Of a stretch of 56,973 nucleotides of DNA, positions 1 to 7,718 are shown piece after piece. The translations under genes and the position numbers were made by a program. Below the pieces are notes generated by a model that searched no databases, had not been told where the DNA came from, and saw only the letters and a list, made by a program, of their open reading frames with translations. This DNA is from an uncultured Butyricicoccus sp. Lineage in GTDB: Bacteria > Bacillota > Clostridia > Oscillospirales > Butyricicoccaceae. Location: positions 1 to 56,973 of the forward strand of contig CAJUDU010000009.1 in the NCBI GenBank assembly GCA_910584935.1, read 5' to 3'. How positions within the stretch are numbered: the first letter of the stretch is position 1; every line of letters begins with the position of its first letter.

Positions 1-386
1 AGGCAGCGATTGATGGCGTTAAAAAACAGTTTGCCTATTCCCTTCTCCTCCAGCAAATGACGGAAGTGCAGCAGGGTGGTGGCGTCCGGCACGTTTTGTT
101 CGAAAAAGTTGATCCCCATGAACTTCCGCATGGCATAGCTGTCGTAAATGGCATCTTCCACACCTTCGTCCGACAGGCTGAACCAACATTGCAGCAGGTA
201 CATTCGCAGCATGGTTTCAATCTTGATGGGCGGACGACCACGTTTTCCCGTGGGATAGTGGGGCACGATCAGAGATACCCATTCATCCCACGGGATAATC
301 TCGTCCATGATCTCCAGAAATTCTTCCCGCTTTGTCTTCTTTTTCCGATAAGCGTATTCCATGTCACTAAAACTTTCCTGTTTCAT
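1..386 (-). CDS. IS5-family transposase, N-terminal part (cut by window edge)
   Basis: An open frame starts at ATG 386 and runs off the left edge without a stop, giving about 128 residues. The protein has the N-terminal (DUF772-type) layout of IS5-group transposases: 'IIPWDEWV' near residue 33, 'GRPPIKIETMLRMYLLQCW' near residue 50, and 'DATTLLHFRHLLEE' near residue 105. These segments precede the DDE catalytic core, which is not in the window, so activity cannot be judged. It reads in the same direction as the operon it has inserted into. Family assignment is firm; the exact IS name is not known. Confidence 0.88.
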   Translation of the reverse strand, partial: MKQESFSDMEYAYRKKKTKREEFLEIMDEIIPWDEWVSLIVPHYPTGKRGRPPIKIETMLRMYLLQCWFSLSDEGVEDAIYDSYAMRKFMGINFFEQNVPDATTLLHFRHLLEEKGIGKLFFNAINRC

Positions 387-455
387 GCCTGCGCCCCCTT
401 TTCTCCTATTATACCACACCTTCTTGACTTATGAAGGATTAAATCAGTGGTTCCC
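1..455 (-). mobile_element. IS5-family insertion sequence, one end only
   Basis: The window opens inside an insertion sequence. Its transposase runs leftwards off the edge. The outer end appears to lie at 455, where the leftward strand begins GGGAACCACTGATTTAATCC, which resembles the terminal repeats of IS5-type elements. Just outside it is TAA (456-458), a possible 3-bp target duplication. The other end is outside the window, so neither the inverted repeat nor the duplication can be confirmed. Confidence 0.7.
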
Positions 456-1394
456 TAATACGCGGGAAAAATCCCGGTTCTTTAAATCCTCCGCCCGGAT
501 GACAAAATTAATTGGCCCACCATTCAAATCAAGGTCCATGCCGTCAATATCCTCTTGCGGATACGCATATGTATCATCATAAAGCTGAAGCAGCAAGGTG
601 TCACATTCTGCGAAGCCTTCATCATTATCATCATATGACCGCGGATCATCCTGGAGATAACTAGGATATCCCCCTAACTTACAGCCGCCATTTTTAATCT
701 GTTCCCGTATTTTTTGCAGTACTTCCCGCTCTTCTGGCGTATGATCGCGCAGCCGGTAAGGCATCAATTCTTCTGGGTCAGCATCAGGCAAACAGGCTTT
801 TCCCGCGTCAGCAAAAAGCCGGTCAAACCGGAAATCTTCATCGTTAATTGCTTCTTGTTCCACCGGTTTGAAATCCACCTTTAATGGTACATTTGGGCAG
901 CGCCATAAATAGTCATTCCCCCGCTGCATATCCTCTAAATCAAACTGGCTGGCTGGGCGCGGCATATTGCTGCGCTTTGCCTGTGCCCAAGGTACTGCCA
1001 TTTTTGCTTCACATTCTTCCATGGTAACTGTATCATCAATTTCTGGATAATAAAGAATACGCCAATAATCCTGCGGCGGAAAGATATCACCTTCCAGCCC
1101 AAAATCACCAAAATGCCAGTCCTCTAAAAAAATTTGCAGCAGCCCTGTTTCCGGAAACCCTTCCATCAAGGGCATTTGTGCAAAATTAATTTGCGCACAT
1201 AACCAAAGCTGACTGCCTTTGATGTCTGTAGGGATTTGTCCATGATGCGGCACATAAGGCGTTCCGCCTAAATGGCTGTCCGCCACACCAAATGTCTGTT
1301 TACTAAGCCGCAGACGACATGCTGGACGTTTATTTTCCGCCTGTATCTGATTCACAATTTGCTGACAAAATTGTATCTTTTGCATATTCGTCAT
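444..1394 (-). CDS. YwqG-like DUF1963 protein, 3' end altered by IS insertion
   Basis: A 316-residue soluble protein of the YwqG/DUF1963 family. Family-like segments are 'HLGGTPYVP' (about residue 41), 'LCAQINFAQMP' (about 66), 'LLQIFLEDWHFGD' (about 86) and 'AEDLKNRDFSRV' near the C-terminus. The biochemical role of the family is unknown; in Bacillus ywqG lies beside a secreted-toxin locus. The ATG at 1394 follows GGAGG. It is the last gene of a leftward operon, 45 bp after the Mrr-type nuclease. The last residues (GNH and the stop) are encoded by the end of the IS element, so the native tail has probably been replaced. The core domain appears complete. Confidence 0.82.
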   Translation of the reverse strand: MTNMQKIQFCQQIVNQIQAENKRPACRLRLSKQTFGVADSHLGGTPYVPHHGQIPTDIKGSQLWLCAQINFAQMPLMEGFPETGLLQIFLEDWHFGDFGLEGDIFPPQDYWRILYYPEIDDTVTMEECEAKMAVPWAQAKRSNMPRPASQFDLEDMQRGNDYLWRCPNVPLKVDFKPVEQEAINDEDFRFDRLFADAGKACLPDADPEELMPYRLRDHTPEEREVLQKIREQIKNGGCKLGGYPSYLQDDPRSYDDNDEGFAECDTLLLQLYDDTYAYPQEDIDGMDLDLNGGPINFVIRAEDLKNRDFSRVLGNH

Positions 1395-1439
1395 TTGTTT
1401 TTTCCTCCAAATTCCTGTTTGCTTTTGAAACAGGGCGAG

Positions 1440-2423
1440 TTAGTCCTCTGCTGGTACGGGAATATATACCCGCTCCAGCGGGATGATTTCTTTATATTTG
1501 GTGCTTAATCCTTCATAATATTTGAGGATCAGCGCGGCTAGTTCCTGCCCATCTATCCCACGGATAATCGGTGTATGTTCCAAATACCGCTTCGCATTTT
1601 TGGTGTAGCCGGATAAGGATACAAATAACCCATAATCGCCTTCCCGCATCGCACCTTTCAGTGATTGGATTAAAGTTTCTTTGATATCATTGTCCTGGCT
1701 CTTGACTTGCACCAGAATGCGGGGCGGCAATTCATCTTTATATGCTGTAATATCAATCCCACTGTCACCGCCCTGCGGGGATAACTGGGTTCGATAACCC
1801 ATGGCATTCAAAAGGTCAGCGACAAAATTTTCTAACGCATAGCCTTTTAAATGCCGGCTGAGTTCTTTCAAAATAAAATCCTTGGTGCTTTGTTTAATTT
1901 CCTCCGCAGTTGCGCCAACGGTTTCATCTTCTGTTTCTATGGATGTTTTTTTGAACCCTTTATCCAATGCAGCCAAAAACTCATCCGCATGGTTTTTAAC
2001 CATAAATAATGTCATAAAAGAACCAGTTTCATATAATGCGCCTTGGGAAAATGCTGTCCGCGGCAAATGTTTCAGCCATTTTACTCTGCGCTGCTGTACA
2101 TAAGATGCATTTGCGTCATATTGATAATCCCCTTCAATGATGCCAATATTGATTTCATTGTTGCTCTTGGATGGGAATACCACATAATCGCCAACCTGGA
2201 TTTCATATCGAAACCGATACAGCATCCCGGCGCTGGCGGCAACTGCCCGTTTGCTTTCATACCCATAAACAGCCATATATTTCTCCTTGAAGGCTTCACG
2301 GTTGTTTTCTATATCCGTCATATCGCCAAAGTCTTCCCAGCCAATGGCAATCACATTTTTTTCTAAGAATAACGCATCATCCTGTGTATGAATGCCCCAA
2401 ACCCGTTGTTCCATCTCTTTCAT
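1440..2423 (-). CDS. Restriction endonuclease: PUA/EVE-like domain plus Mrr-type nuclease
   Basis: A 327-residue protein. The C-terminal half (about residues 195-310) is an Mrr-type PD-(D/E)xK nuclease: 'ALENFVADLLNAMGY', then 'GGDSGIDITAY' with Asp224, then 'ILVQVKS' with Gln239 and Lys241. These are the expected metal and catalytic positions. The N-terminal half ('AIGWEDFGDM', 'GDYVVFPSK', 'GIIEGDYQY', 'RRVKWL') resembles the PUA/EVE-like fold used to read modified bases. Such fusions usually cut modified or foreign DNA. Its ATG overlaps the stop of the upstream ATPase gene (ATGA), so the two are translationally coupled. No methyltransferase is nearby, which fits a modification-dependent enzyme. 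The nuclease call is firm; the recognition domain is an inference. Confidence 0.85.
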   Translation of the reverse strand: MKEMEQRVWGIHTQDDALFLEKNVIAIGWEDFGDMTDIENNREAFKEKYMAVYGYESKRAVAASAGMLYRFRYEIQVGDYVVFPSKSNNEINIGIIEGDYQYDANASYVQQRRVKWLKHLPRTAFSQGALYETGSFMTLFMVKNHADEFLAALDKGFKKTSIETEDETVGATAEEIKQSTKDFILKELSRHLKGYALENFVADLLNAMGYRTQLSPQGGDSGIDITAYKDELPPRILVQVKSQDNDIKETLIQSLKGAMREGDYGLFVSLSGYTKNAKRYLEHTPIIRGIDGQELAALILKYYEGLSTKYKEIIPLERVYIPVPAED

Positions 2424-4513
2424 CCCCTGCTGTTTTTATTTTCGTTATCATCCTGGTTCATTATGGCAAGCCTGCCCGCTTGCCGACAAGTGAATAAAAT
2501 AATCTGCCGTTCTTTTGCCAGCGACTGTAATAACCATAACCCACGTTCCATCCGTTTGCTATCCCATGTCAGGAATGGGTCATCCAGTATCAGCGGCACA
2601 CTTTCTTTGCCGCTTAACACCTGGCATACTGCCAGCCGCAGCGCAAAATACAATTGGTCACGCGTGCCGGAGGACAGCCGGAGCGCATCTAACAATGTGC
2701 CGTCATTGCCCGCGCAGCGTGCCCGTAAAGAAGAATCCAGCTTGACTTCTGTATAACTTTCATTCGTCAAATATGTGAGATATTGTTCCGCCAGTTCGGT
2801 AATCTGCGGGGAAATGCGTGCGCTAAGCGCGGCATTTTCTGATTTTATGTTTTCTTCTGCCAGCCGAATGGCATCAAGCTGCACCACAATGCGTTTTAAC
2901 TCCGCCTGTGCGCTTGCCTGCGCAGAAAGCCATTCTTCCTTGTTGCCAAATACCTGCTGCCGCCCTTGCAGCCGCGCAAGTTCATTTTTCGCCTGTTCCG
3001 CTAATTGGCGCGCCTGCGCGGCCTGTGCCCGCGCGGCTTCCACTTCGCCGCGATGGGCTTCATCAATGTTTGAAACATCTTTTACCCGGCTTAACTGGAT
3101 TAAAATATCCTGCAAACGGCTTTGTTCCCGGCGCAATGCCTGCCAATCTTCCCGCGCAGAACGAATCCATTCGCCAGCTTGTTCAATGGTTTCCGCCTGC
3201 GGCCATAATTTGCGCGCCGCCCGAATCACCACATCATATTCATCCTGTAAAACAGAGGCAGCCATTTTCTGATCATCCATGGTGCGCTGATGCTTGAGTG
3301 ATAATTTCTGCCGGGATTCATCATAATCCTCATCCGGTTCCCCTAACCGCGGCACACTGCCAAGGAATGCCGCAATCAGCGCAACAATTGCCATGCCGGA
3401 TAAAATATAGGGCATCCATGGCGTCAGCTCACCGAAATCGGCTTGTGAAAGCGCTGTACCCGCCGCGGAAACCGCCATCAGCAACGCAAACAGTAAGGCA
3501 ATCCAACGGATACGCGGACGTGTCACTTTGTTGCGCTTGACTTCCTCATCCAGTTTGCGTTCATCCACTTCTTCCAGCGCGTGCTTAAAGTTAGAATCCA
3601 CATAAGGCATATCCGACCGTTTTTCGCGTTCCAGACGGACAGCACCTTCATAACCGAATAAAGCTTCTTCCGCTTCCCGCAATAAGATTTCATCAGGCAA
3701 ACCATCTTTTAAGTTGCGGATATGCTTTTCACTTTCCTCTTTCAAGATGCGAAGCTGTTTTTCTTCACCGATCATTTTGCCTGCATAAACCAAATAAATC
3801 TTTTCATATTGACTGTGCAGCCGTTCGGCTTCTGCAAAAAGGCGGTCAGTCTCCGCCTGCTGTGCGGCAATCTGCTTTTCCAGCGCCGCAATATCGGCAA
3901 GGCGCTTGCCAACGGCACGGCATTCCTCCTCTAACCGGGGCTGTTCGCCATGCCCGTTGCCAGAGTTCAAATCCAGCCGCCACCGTGCAAGTGTTTTGAG
4001 CGCTGTGCCACAGCGCGCATTGGTATCCCCAGTCTGTGCCATGCTGACAATCAGCTCACTCAGTTCAGAAGACGGTCGCGACATATCCAGCCCATCAACC
4101 ATTGCGCTGGATAAAAACGCATCCTCACCCATGCCAAGCAGCACATGGCCACAGTTATGGGCTGTCAGCAACGGGCATATTTCACCGGTATCCTCATAAA
4201 ATGCCTGAAAGCCCTGCATAATGCCGCCACGGTTGCTTTCCCGGATAATGGTCACTGGACGCCCGGTAAATTCCACGGTCATACGCCCACTCATAGCCTT
4301 GCCATCCTGTGGAAAATATTTTGTTTTGTCAGACAGCGCATTTGCCGTATCCCGCCGGGCAGTATTCAGCCCATACAGCATGACCCGGATAAACGCACAT
4401 AATGTCGTTTTCCCCCAGCCATTTGGCAAGACACGGCAGCATAATTTATCAGAAAAATCAATTTTCTGCCCGTTCATATTGCCGAAATGTCCTTGTATTG
4501 ATAATATTTTCAT
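2420..4513 (-). CDS. SMC/RecN-like AAA ATPase with central membrane hairpin
   Basis: A 697-residue ABC/SMC-type ATPase. The N-terminal Walker A is 'LPNGWGKTT' (residues 29-37); the first glycine of the usual GxxGxGKT is replaced by Leu, as I recall for a clostridial family sharing 'NGWGKST'. The C-terminal part has a signature-like 'LSSGTRDQLYFALRL' and Walker B 'LILDDPF'. Between them are coiled-coil stretches rich in Glu, Ala, Gln and Arg, and two hydrophobic helices (about residues 337-357 and 367-390), suggesting membrane attachment. Such proteins resemble YhaN/SbcC. The usual partner phosphoesterase is absent; the gene is instead coupled to an Mrr-type nuclease. It is first in its operon, behind a promoter at 4588-4617. 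Confidence 0.8.
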   Translation of the reverse strand: MKILSIQGHFGNMNGQKIDFSDKLCCRVLPNGWGKTTLCAFIRVMLYGLNTARRDTANALSDKTKYFPQDGKAMSGRMTVEFTGRPVTIIRESNRGGIMQGFQAFYEDTGEICPLLTAHNCGHVLLGMGEDAFLSSAMVDGLDMSRPSSELSELIVSMAQTGDTNARCGTALKTLARWRLDLNSGNGHGEQPRLEEECRAVGKRLADIAALEKQIAAQQAETDRLFAEAERLHSQYEKIYLVYAGKMIGEEKQLRILKEESEKHIRNLKDGLPDEILLREAEEALFGYEGAVRLEREKRSDMPYVDSNFKHALEEVDERKLDEEVKRNKVTRPRIRWIALLFALLMAVSAAGTALSQADFGELTPWMPYILSGMAIVALIAAFLGSVPRLGEPDEDYDESRQKLSLKHQRTMDDQKMAASVLQDEYDVVIRAARKLWPQAETIEQAGEWIRSAREDWQALRREQSRLQDILIQLSRVKDVSNIDEAHRGEVEAARAQAAQARQLAEQAKNELARLQGRQQVFGNKEEWLSAQASAQAELKRIVVQLDAIRLAEENIKSENAALSARISPQITELAEQYLTYLTNESYTEVKLDSSLRARCAGNDGTLLDALRLSSGTRDQLYFALRLAVCQVLSGKESVPLILDDPFLTWDSKRMERGLWLLQSLAKERQIILFTCRQAGRLAIMNQDDNENKNSRG

Positions 4514-4587
4514 ATCTTTTTCTCCAAAAATATATATGCCTGGTTTTGCACAAATTTACAGCCTTTTTTGCCGGCTGATACAATTTA

Positions 4588-4617
4588 AGTATACCACAAT
4601 CTGCCGTCCTTCCGCAA
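4588..4617 (-). promoter_or_regulatory. Predicted sigma-A promoter of the ATPase/nuclease operon
   Basis: On the minus strand there is TTGCGG (4617-4612), an 18-base spacer, and TATACT (4593-4588) preceded by TGG, giving an extended -10. It lies about 75 bp before the ATPase start and faces it. Confidence 0.55.
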
Positions 4618-4704
4618 CGCCGCGCTGCAATCCAAAACATATATTTTCATAAAATCAGCAATTTGCATATGGCTTTGATGAAATGCTGAAAAGTCAGACG
4701 GAAT

Positions 4705-4733
4705 TTGACAAATTGCAATCTTTCGGATAAAAT
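4705..4733 (+). promoter_or_regulatory. Predicted sigma-A promoter of candidate small RNA
   Basis: TTGACA (4705-4710), a 17-base spacer and TAAAAT (4728-4733). The spacing is ideal and the -35 is perfect. The next gene on this strand begins at 5015 and has its own promoter, so this one appears to serve the short transcript at 4740-4796. Confidence 0.55.
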
Positions 4734-4739
4734 AAAAAT

Positions 4740-4796
4740 GCCCTTCCAAACAAGGAAGGGCAGGCAAGTTCTGCCCCAGTCAAGGCGGTTTTTTTT
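4740..4796 (+). ncRNA. Candidate small RNA of about 57 nt
   Basis: A start near 4740 is set by the promoter at 4705-4733. The predicted RNA opens with a hairpin (GCCCTTCC, loop AAACAA, GGAAGGGC; 4740-4761) and ends with a weaker stem CTGCC/GGCGG directly followed by eight T (4789-4796), which looks like an intrinsic terminator. No ribosome binding site or reading frame is visible. An alternative reading is that the first hairpin, which has an A-rich left flank, is a leftward terminator. I recognise no known RNA family. Confidence 0.4.
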
Positions 4797-4923
4797 CATT
4801 TGGAATGCAATCCTACCCTATCCATGCTGTTTTCATGCGTGCCACAGCGCTTTTTGCGGCAAACAGAAAAAGTCATGAAAAACCGCAAATCATATCAAAT
4901 ATCCGGTTTATCTGACAAATATA

Positions 4924-4952
4924 TTGACAGCATAGCTTTAATGCGCTACAAT
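4924..4952 (+). promoter_or_regulatory. Predicted sigma-A promoter of the amino-acid ABC operon
   Basis: TTGACA (4924-4929), 17 bases, TACAAT (4947-4952), about 60 bp before the binding-protein start. This is close to the consensus and suggests strong expression. Nothing else is recognised between the small RNA candidate (ends 4796) and this promoter. Confidence 0.7.
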
Positions 4953-5014
4953 AAAAACGCGGCACAGTGATAATGCTGCAATTTATAAACTGAACTGAAA
5001 GGATGTTTCATTAC

Positions 5015-5896
5015 ATGAAAAAAAGATTCCTCAGCCTGCTGCTGGCAGGCGCGGCGCTGACTATGACACTCACCGGCTGCGGCGGCGCGGGCAAGGATAA
5101 TGGCGGCGCAGCTTCCGGTTCCGGTGCGGGTGCTTCGGGCGCGGCGTCCTCAGGCGCAAGCGCGGACAGCGATGTGGCTTATGTCAAAGATAAGGGCACT
5201 TTGATTGTCGGCATTACCGACTTTAACCCCATGGACTACCAGGAATCCGGCAGTGATGAATGGATTGGCTTCGATGCGGATATGGCAAAAGAATTTGCGA
5301 AAACCCTTGGCGTAGAAGCTGAGTTCATCGAAATCAACTGGGATAACAAAATCATGGAGCTGGAAACCAAAGCGATTGACGCGGTTTGGAATGGCATGAC
5401 ACTGACCGATGAAGTCAAAAACAGTATGAACTGTTCGATGCCATACTGCCGCAACGCACAAGTTGTTGTTGTGCCAAAGGATAAGGCTGACCAGTATAAA
5501 GATGCAGATTCCCTCAAAGATTTATCCTTTGCGGTGGAATCCGGCTCGGCTGGCGAAAAGGCTGCACAGGCGATGAACTTTAACGCAACCTCTGTACAGA
5601 CCCAAGCTGCCGCCGTTATGGAAGTTTCCTCCGGCGCTTCAGATGCTTGTGTCATTGACCTGCTGATGGCAGGCGCAATGGTCGGCGAAGGCACCAGCTA
5701 TCCGGATCTCACTTATACCGTCAACCTCAACGAGGCAAACAATGAAGAAAGTGAAGAATATGGCGTTGGCTTCCGCAAAGACAGCGACCTGACTGACGCG
5801 TTCAACAGCTTCTATAAAGATGCTTTTGCCGCTGGCAAAGTAACAGAAATCGCTACCACTTACGGCGTACAGGAATCGCTGATCGACCCACAGTAA
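5015..5896 (+). CDS. Amino-acid ABC transporter substrate-binding lipoprotein
   Basis: A 293-residue extracytoplasmic binding protein of the polar amino-acid family (SBP_bac_3). The N-terminus is a lipoprotein signal (positively charged start, hydrophobic core, lipobox 'LTGC' with Cys22), followed by a Gly/Ala/Ser-rich tether. The mature part begins 'DKGTLIVGITDFNPMDY' and has 'IGFDADMAKEFAKTLGVE', typical of this family. I chose ATG 5015 rather than 5003 because AAAGGA (4997-5002) is well spaced for it and abuts the earlier ATG. It is the first gene of a binding protein-permease-ATPase operon. The substrate (for example glutamine, cystine or a related amino acid) cannot be told. Confidence 0.92.
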   Translation: MKKRFLSLLLAGAALTMTLTGCGGAGKDNGGAASGSGAGASGAASSGASADSDVAYVKDKGTLIVGITDFNPMDYQESGSDEWIGFDADMAKEFAKTLGVEAEFIEINWDNKIMELETKAIDAVWNGMTLTDEVKNSMNCSMPYCRNAQVVVVPKDKADQYKDADSLKDLSFAVESGSAGEKAAQAMNFNATSVQTQAAAVMEVSSGASDACVIDLLMAGAMVGEGTSYPDLTYTVNLNEANNEESEEYGVGFRKDSDLTDAFNSFYKDAFAAGKVTEIATTYGVQESLIDPQ

Positions 5897-5912
5897 ACGA
5901 CGTCTTTTTATC

Positions 5913-5944
5913 AAGGCAGAGGGCAATTTTCCCCTCTGCCTTTT
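5913..5944 (+). terminator. Partial terminator inside the amino-acid ABC operon
   Basis: AAGGCAGAGGG (5913-5923) pairs with CCCTCTGCCTT (5932-5942), followed by a short T run. It sits between the binding-protein and permease genes and would leave more binding protein than membrane components. Confidence 0.65.
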
Positions 5945-5975
5945 GCCCAATTTATCACAAGGAAGGTCTGCACCC

Positions 5976-6620
5976 ATGTTAGGTTCTGTTACGATTTCCC
6001 TGCTTGGCGGCTTTGCCACCACCATCAAACTGTTCCTGCTCACGCTGCTGTTTGCCCTGCCGCTGGGGCTGCTCATCAGCTTTGGTACCATGAACCGCTT
6101 TGCCCTGCTGCGCGGGCTTGTCAAAACCATTGTCTGGGCAATCCGCGGCACCCCGCTGATGCTGCAAATTATCGCGATTTATTATGGTCCTGGCATTTTG
6201 TGGGGCGGCAGCCTGCTGCCCCGTTTTACTGCCGCACTTGTCGCGTTTTCCATCAACTATGCCTGTTATTTTTCTGAAATCTTCCGCGGCGGCATTCAAT
6301 CCATCCCGCGTGGGCAGTATGAAGCTGGTTTGGTGCTTGGCATGACCCGCCCACAGATTTTTTTCCGCGTTACCCTTTTGCAGGTCATTAAGCGGGTTAT
6401 CCCACCGATGGGCAATGAATTTATCACCCTTGTTAAAGATACCGCCCTTGCCCGCACCATCGCTGTGTATGAAGTGCTGTGGATGGGTGAAAAATACATC
6501 AAAAGCGCCGGGCTGATCTGGCCATTATTCTATACCGCTGTCTTTTACCTGGCATTCAACGGCATCCTGACCCTGCTGTTTGGCTGGTTTGAAAAGAAAA
6601 TGGACTATTTCCGCGTGTAA
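5976..6620 (+). CDS. Amino-acid ABC transporter permease (HisM/GlnP type)
   Basis: A 214-residue integral membrane protein of the polar amino-acid permease family. It opens 'MLGSVTISLLGGFATTIKLFLL', has several hydrophobic helices, and carries the cytoplasmic coupling (EAA) loop 'QYEAGLVLGMTRPQIFFRVTLLQVIKRVIPP', which contacts the ATPase. 'AIRGTPLMLQI' is the usual family signature near residue 55. The start at ATG 5976 is supported by AAGGAAGG at 5959-5966; an upstream TTG at 5943 lacks a site. It lies between its binding protein and its ATPase and forms the pore with the latter. Confidence 0.93.
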   Translation: MLGSVTISLLGGFATTIKLFLLTLLFALPLGLLISFGTMNRFALLRGLVKTIVWAIRGTPLMLQIIAIYYGPGILWGGSLLPRFTAALVAFSINYACYFSEIFRGGIQSIPRGQYEAGLVLGMTRPQIFFRVTLLQVIKRVIPPMGNEFITLVKDTALARTIAVYEVLWMGEKYIKSAGLIWPLFYTAVFYLAFNGILTLLFGWFEKKMDYFRV

Positions 6621-6637
6621 AAGGAGGATGCAGCTTT

Positions 6638-7426
6638 ATGCCAGTTTTGGAAGTGAACCATATCAACAAAAGTTTCGGCGGCACCCAAGTGCTGAAAGAT
6701 ATCAGCTTTTCACTGGAACGCGGGCAGGCGCTTGCTATTATCGGGTCAAGCGGGTCGGGCAAAACCACGCTGCTGCGTTGTCTAAATTTTTTGGAAACGC
6801 CTGACGGCGGTACAATTTCGGTCAATGATGAACAGATTTTTGACGCGGCAAACCATGCCGCAGTCAGTGATGCGGAAATCCGCAAAAAACGCCTGCATTT
6901 TGGCATGGTGTTCCAGTCCTTCAACCTGTTTCCGCAATATACCGCGCTGGAAAACGTAATGCTTGCCAATTTACTGCTCGCCAAAAAACAGCCGGATTTC
7001 AAAAAAAATAAACGCGCTGTTTTGGAAAAAATTGAACACCAGGCAATGGATTTACTCGAACAGATGAGCCTGGAAGGGCGCATGAGCCATTACCCCCATC
7101 AGCTTTCCGGCGGGCAGCAGCAACGCGTTGCGATTGCCCGCGCACTTGCCCTGCATCCAGATATCCTATGTTTCGACGAACCAACCTCCGCCCTTGACCC
7201 GGAGCTAACTGGCGAGGTGCTCAAAGTCATTCGCACCCTGGCGGAAAAACATACCACAATGGTAATTGTTACCCATGAAATGGCATTTGCCCGCGATGTT
7301 GCCGACCGCATTATTTTTATGGATGACGGCGTTATCGTGGAACAGGGTACCCCGGCCGAAATTTTTGAACATACCCAAAACGACCGTACCCGTGCATTCC
7401 TGCACAGGTTTTCACAAAACGCCTAG
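6638..7426 (+). CDS. Amino-acid ABC transporter ATP-binding protein (GlnQ type)
   Basis: A 262-residue ATPase with all ABC motifs: Walker A 'GSSGSGKTT' (about residues 35-43), Q-loop 'FQSFNLFPQYT', signature 'LSGGQQQRVAIARAL', Walker B 'ILCFDEPTSALD' and switch 'VTHEM'. It powers the importer encoded just upstream. The ATG at 6638 follows AAGGAGG (6621-6627), 17 bp after the permease stop. Last gene of the operon, followed by a terminator. Confidence 0.95.
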   Translation: MPVLEVNHINKSFGGTQVLKDISFSLERGQALAIIGSSGSGKTTLLRCLNFLETPDGGTISVNDEQIFDAANHAAVSDAEIRKKRLHFGMVFQSFNLFPQYTALENVMLANLLLAKKQPDFKKNKRAVLEKIEHQAMDLLEQMSLEGRMSHYPHQLSGGQQQRVAIARALALHPDILCFDEPTSALDPELTGEVLKVIRTLAEKHTTMVIVTHEMAFARDVADRIIFMDDGVIVEQGTPAEIFEHTQNDRTRAFLHRFSQNA

Positions 7427-7505
7427 TTTCCGCAGGCTATCCAAAAAAAATTTGGATAGAATCACGGATTTTTAGTTTACAAAACGCCGGTTTTACGGTA
7501 AAATA

Positions 7506-7545
7506 GGGGCATATACAGTGCGGCTGTATGCGCCCCTTATTTTTA
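7506..7545 (+). terminator. Terminator of the amino-acid ABC operon
   Basis: GGGGC (7506-7510) plus ATACAG pairs with CTGTAT plus GCCCC (7532-7536), with one mismatch, followed by TTATTTTTAT. A second inverted repeat, CTATCCAAA/TTTGGATAG (7437-7459), lies upstream without a T tail. Confidence 0.7.
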
Positions 7546-7582
7546 TGCCAAAATTTTTTGGGAATATTTTTGTTATTTCCTG

Positions 7583-7611
7583 TTGAAGTTTCGGTGAAGT
7601 TTTGTTACAAT
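7583..7611 (+). promoter_or_regulatory. Predicted sigma-A promoter of the butyrate cluster
   Basis: TTGAAG (7583-7588), 17 bases, TACAAT (7606-7611). It leaves a leader of about 100 nt before the first gene at 7719, with a weak GCCC/GGGC hairpin but no riboswitch I recognise. Confidence 0.6.
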
Positions 7612-7718
7612 AAAAGTAGTGCGGCGCAACCCATTCGCACTGCGCCTGACATCATGGTTAAAACGCCCGGCCAGGGCATTTTATACAACAAAATTTTTTA
7701 ATACTGGAGATGTTTATT

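Noticed and set aside
4739..4761. Hairpin TGCCCTTCC/GGAAGGGCA read as a leftward terminator
   Set aside because: It does have a T-rich run on the minus strand, but no leftward gene or clear promoter lies to its right before 5015. The rightward small RNA reading explains both the promoter and the T8 run better, though not conclusively.
7618..7718. Possible riboswitch in the 4hbD leader
   Set aside because: Only a weak GCCC/GGGC hairpin is present; no conserved aptamer motif is recognisable.
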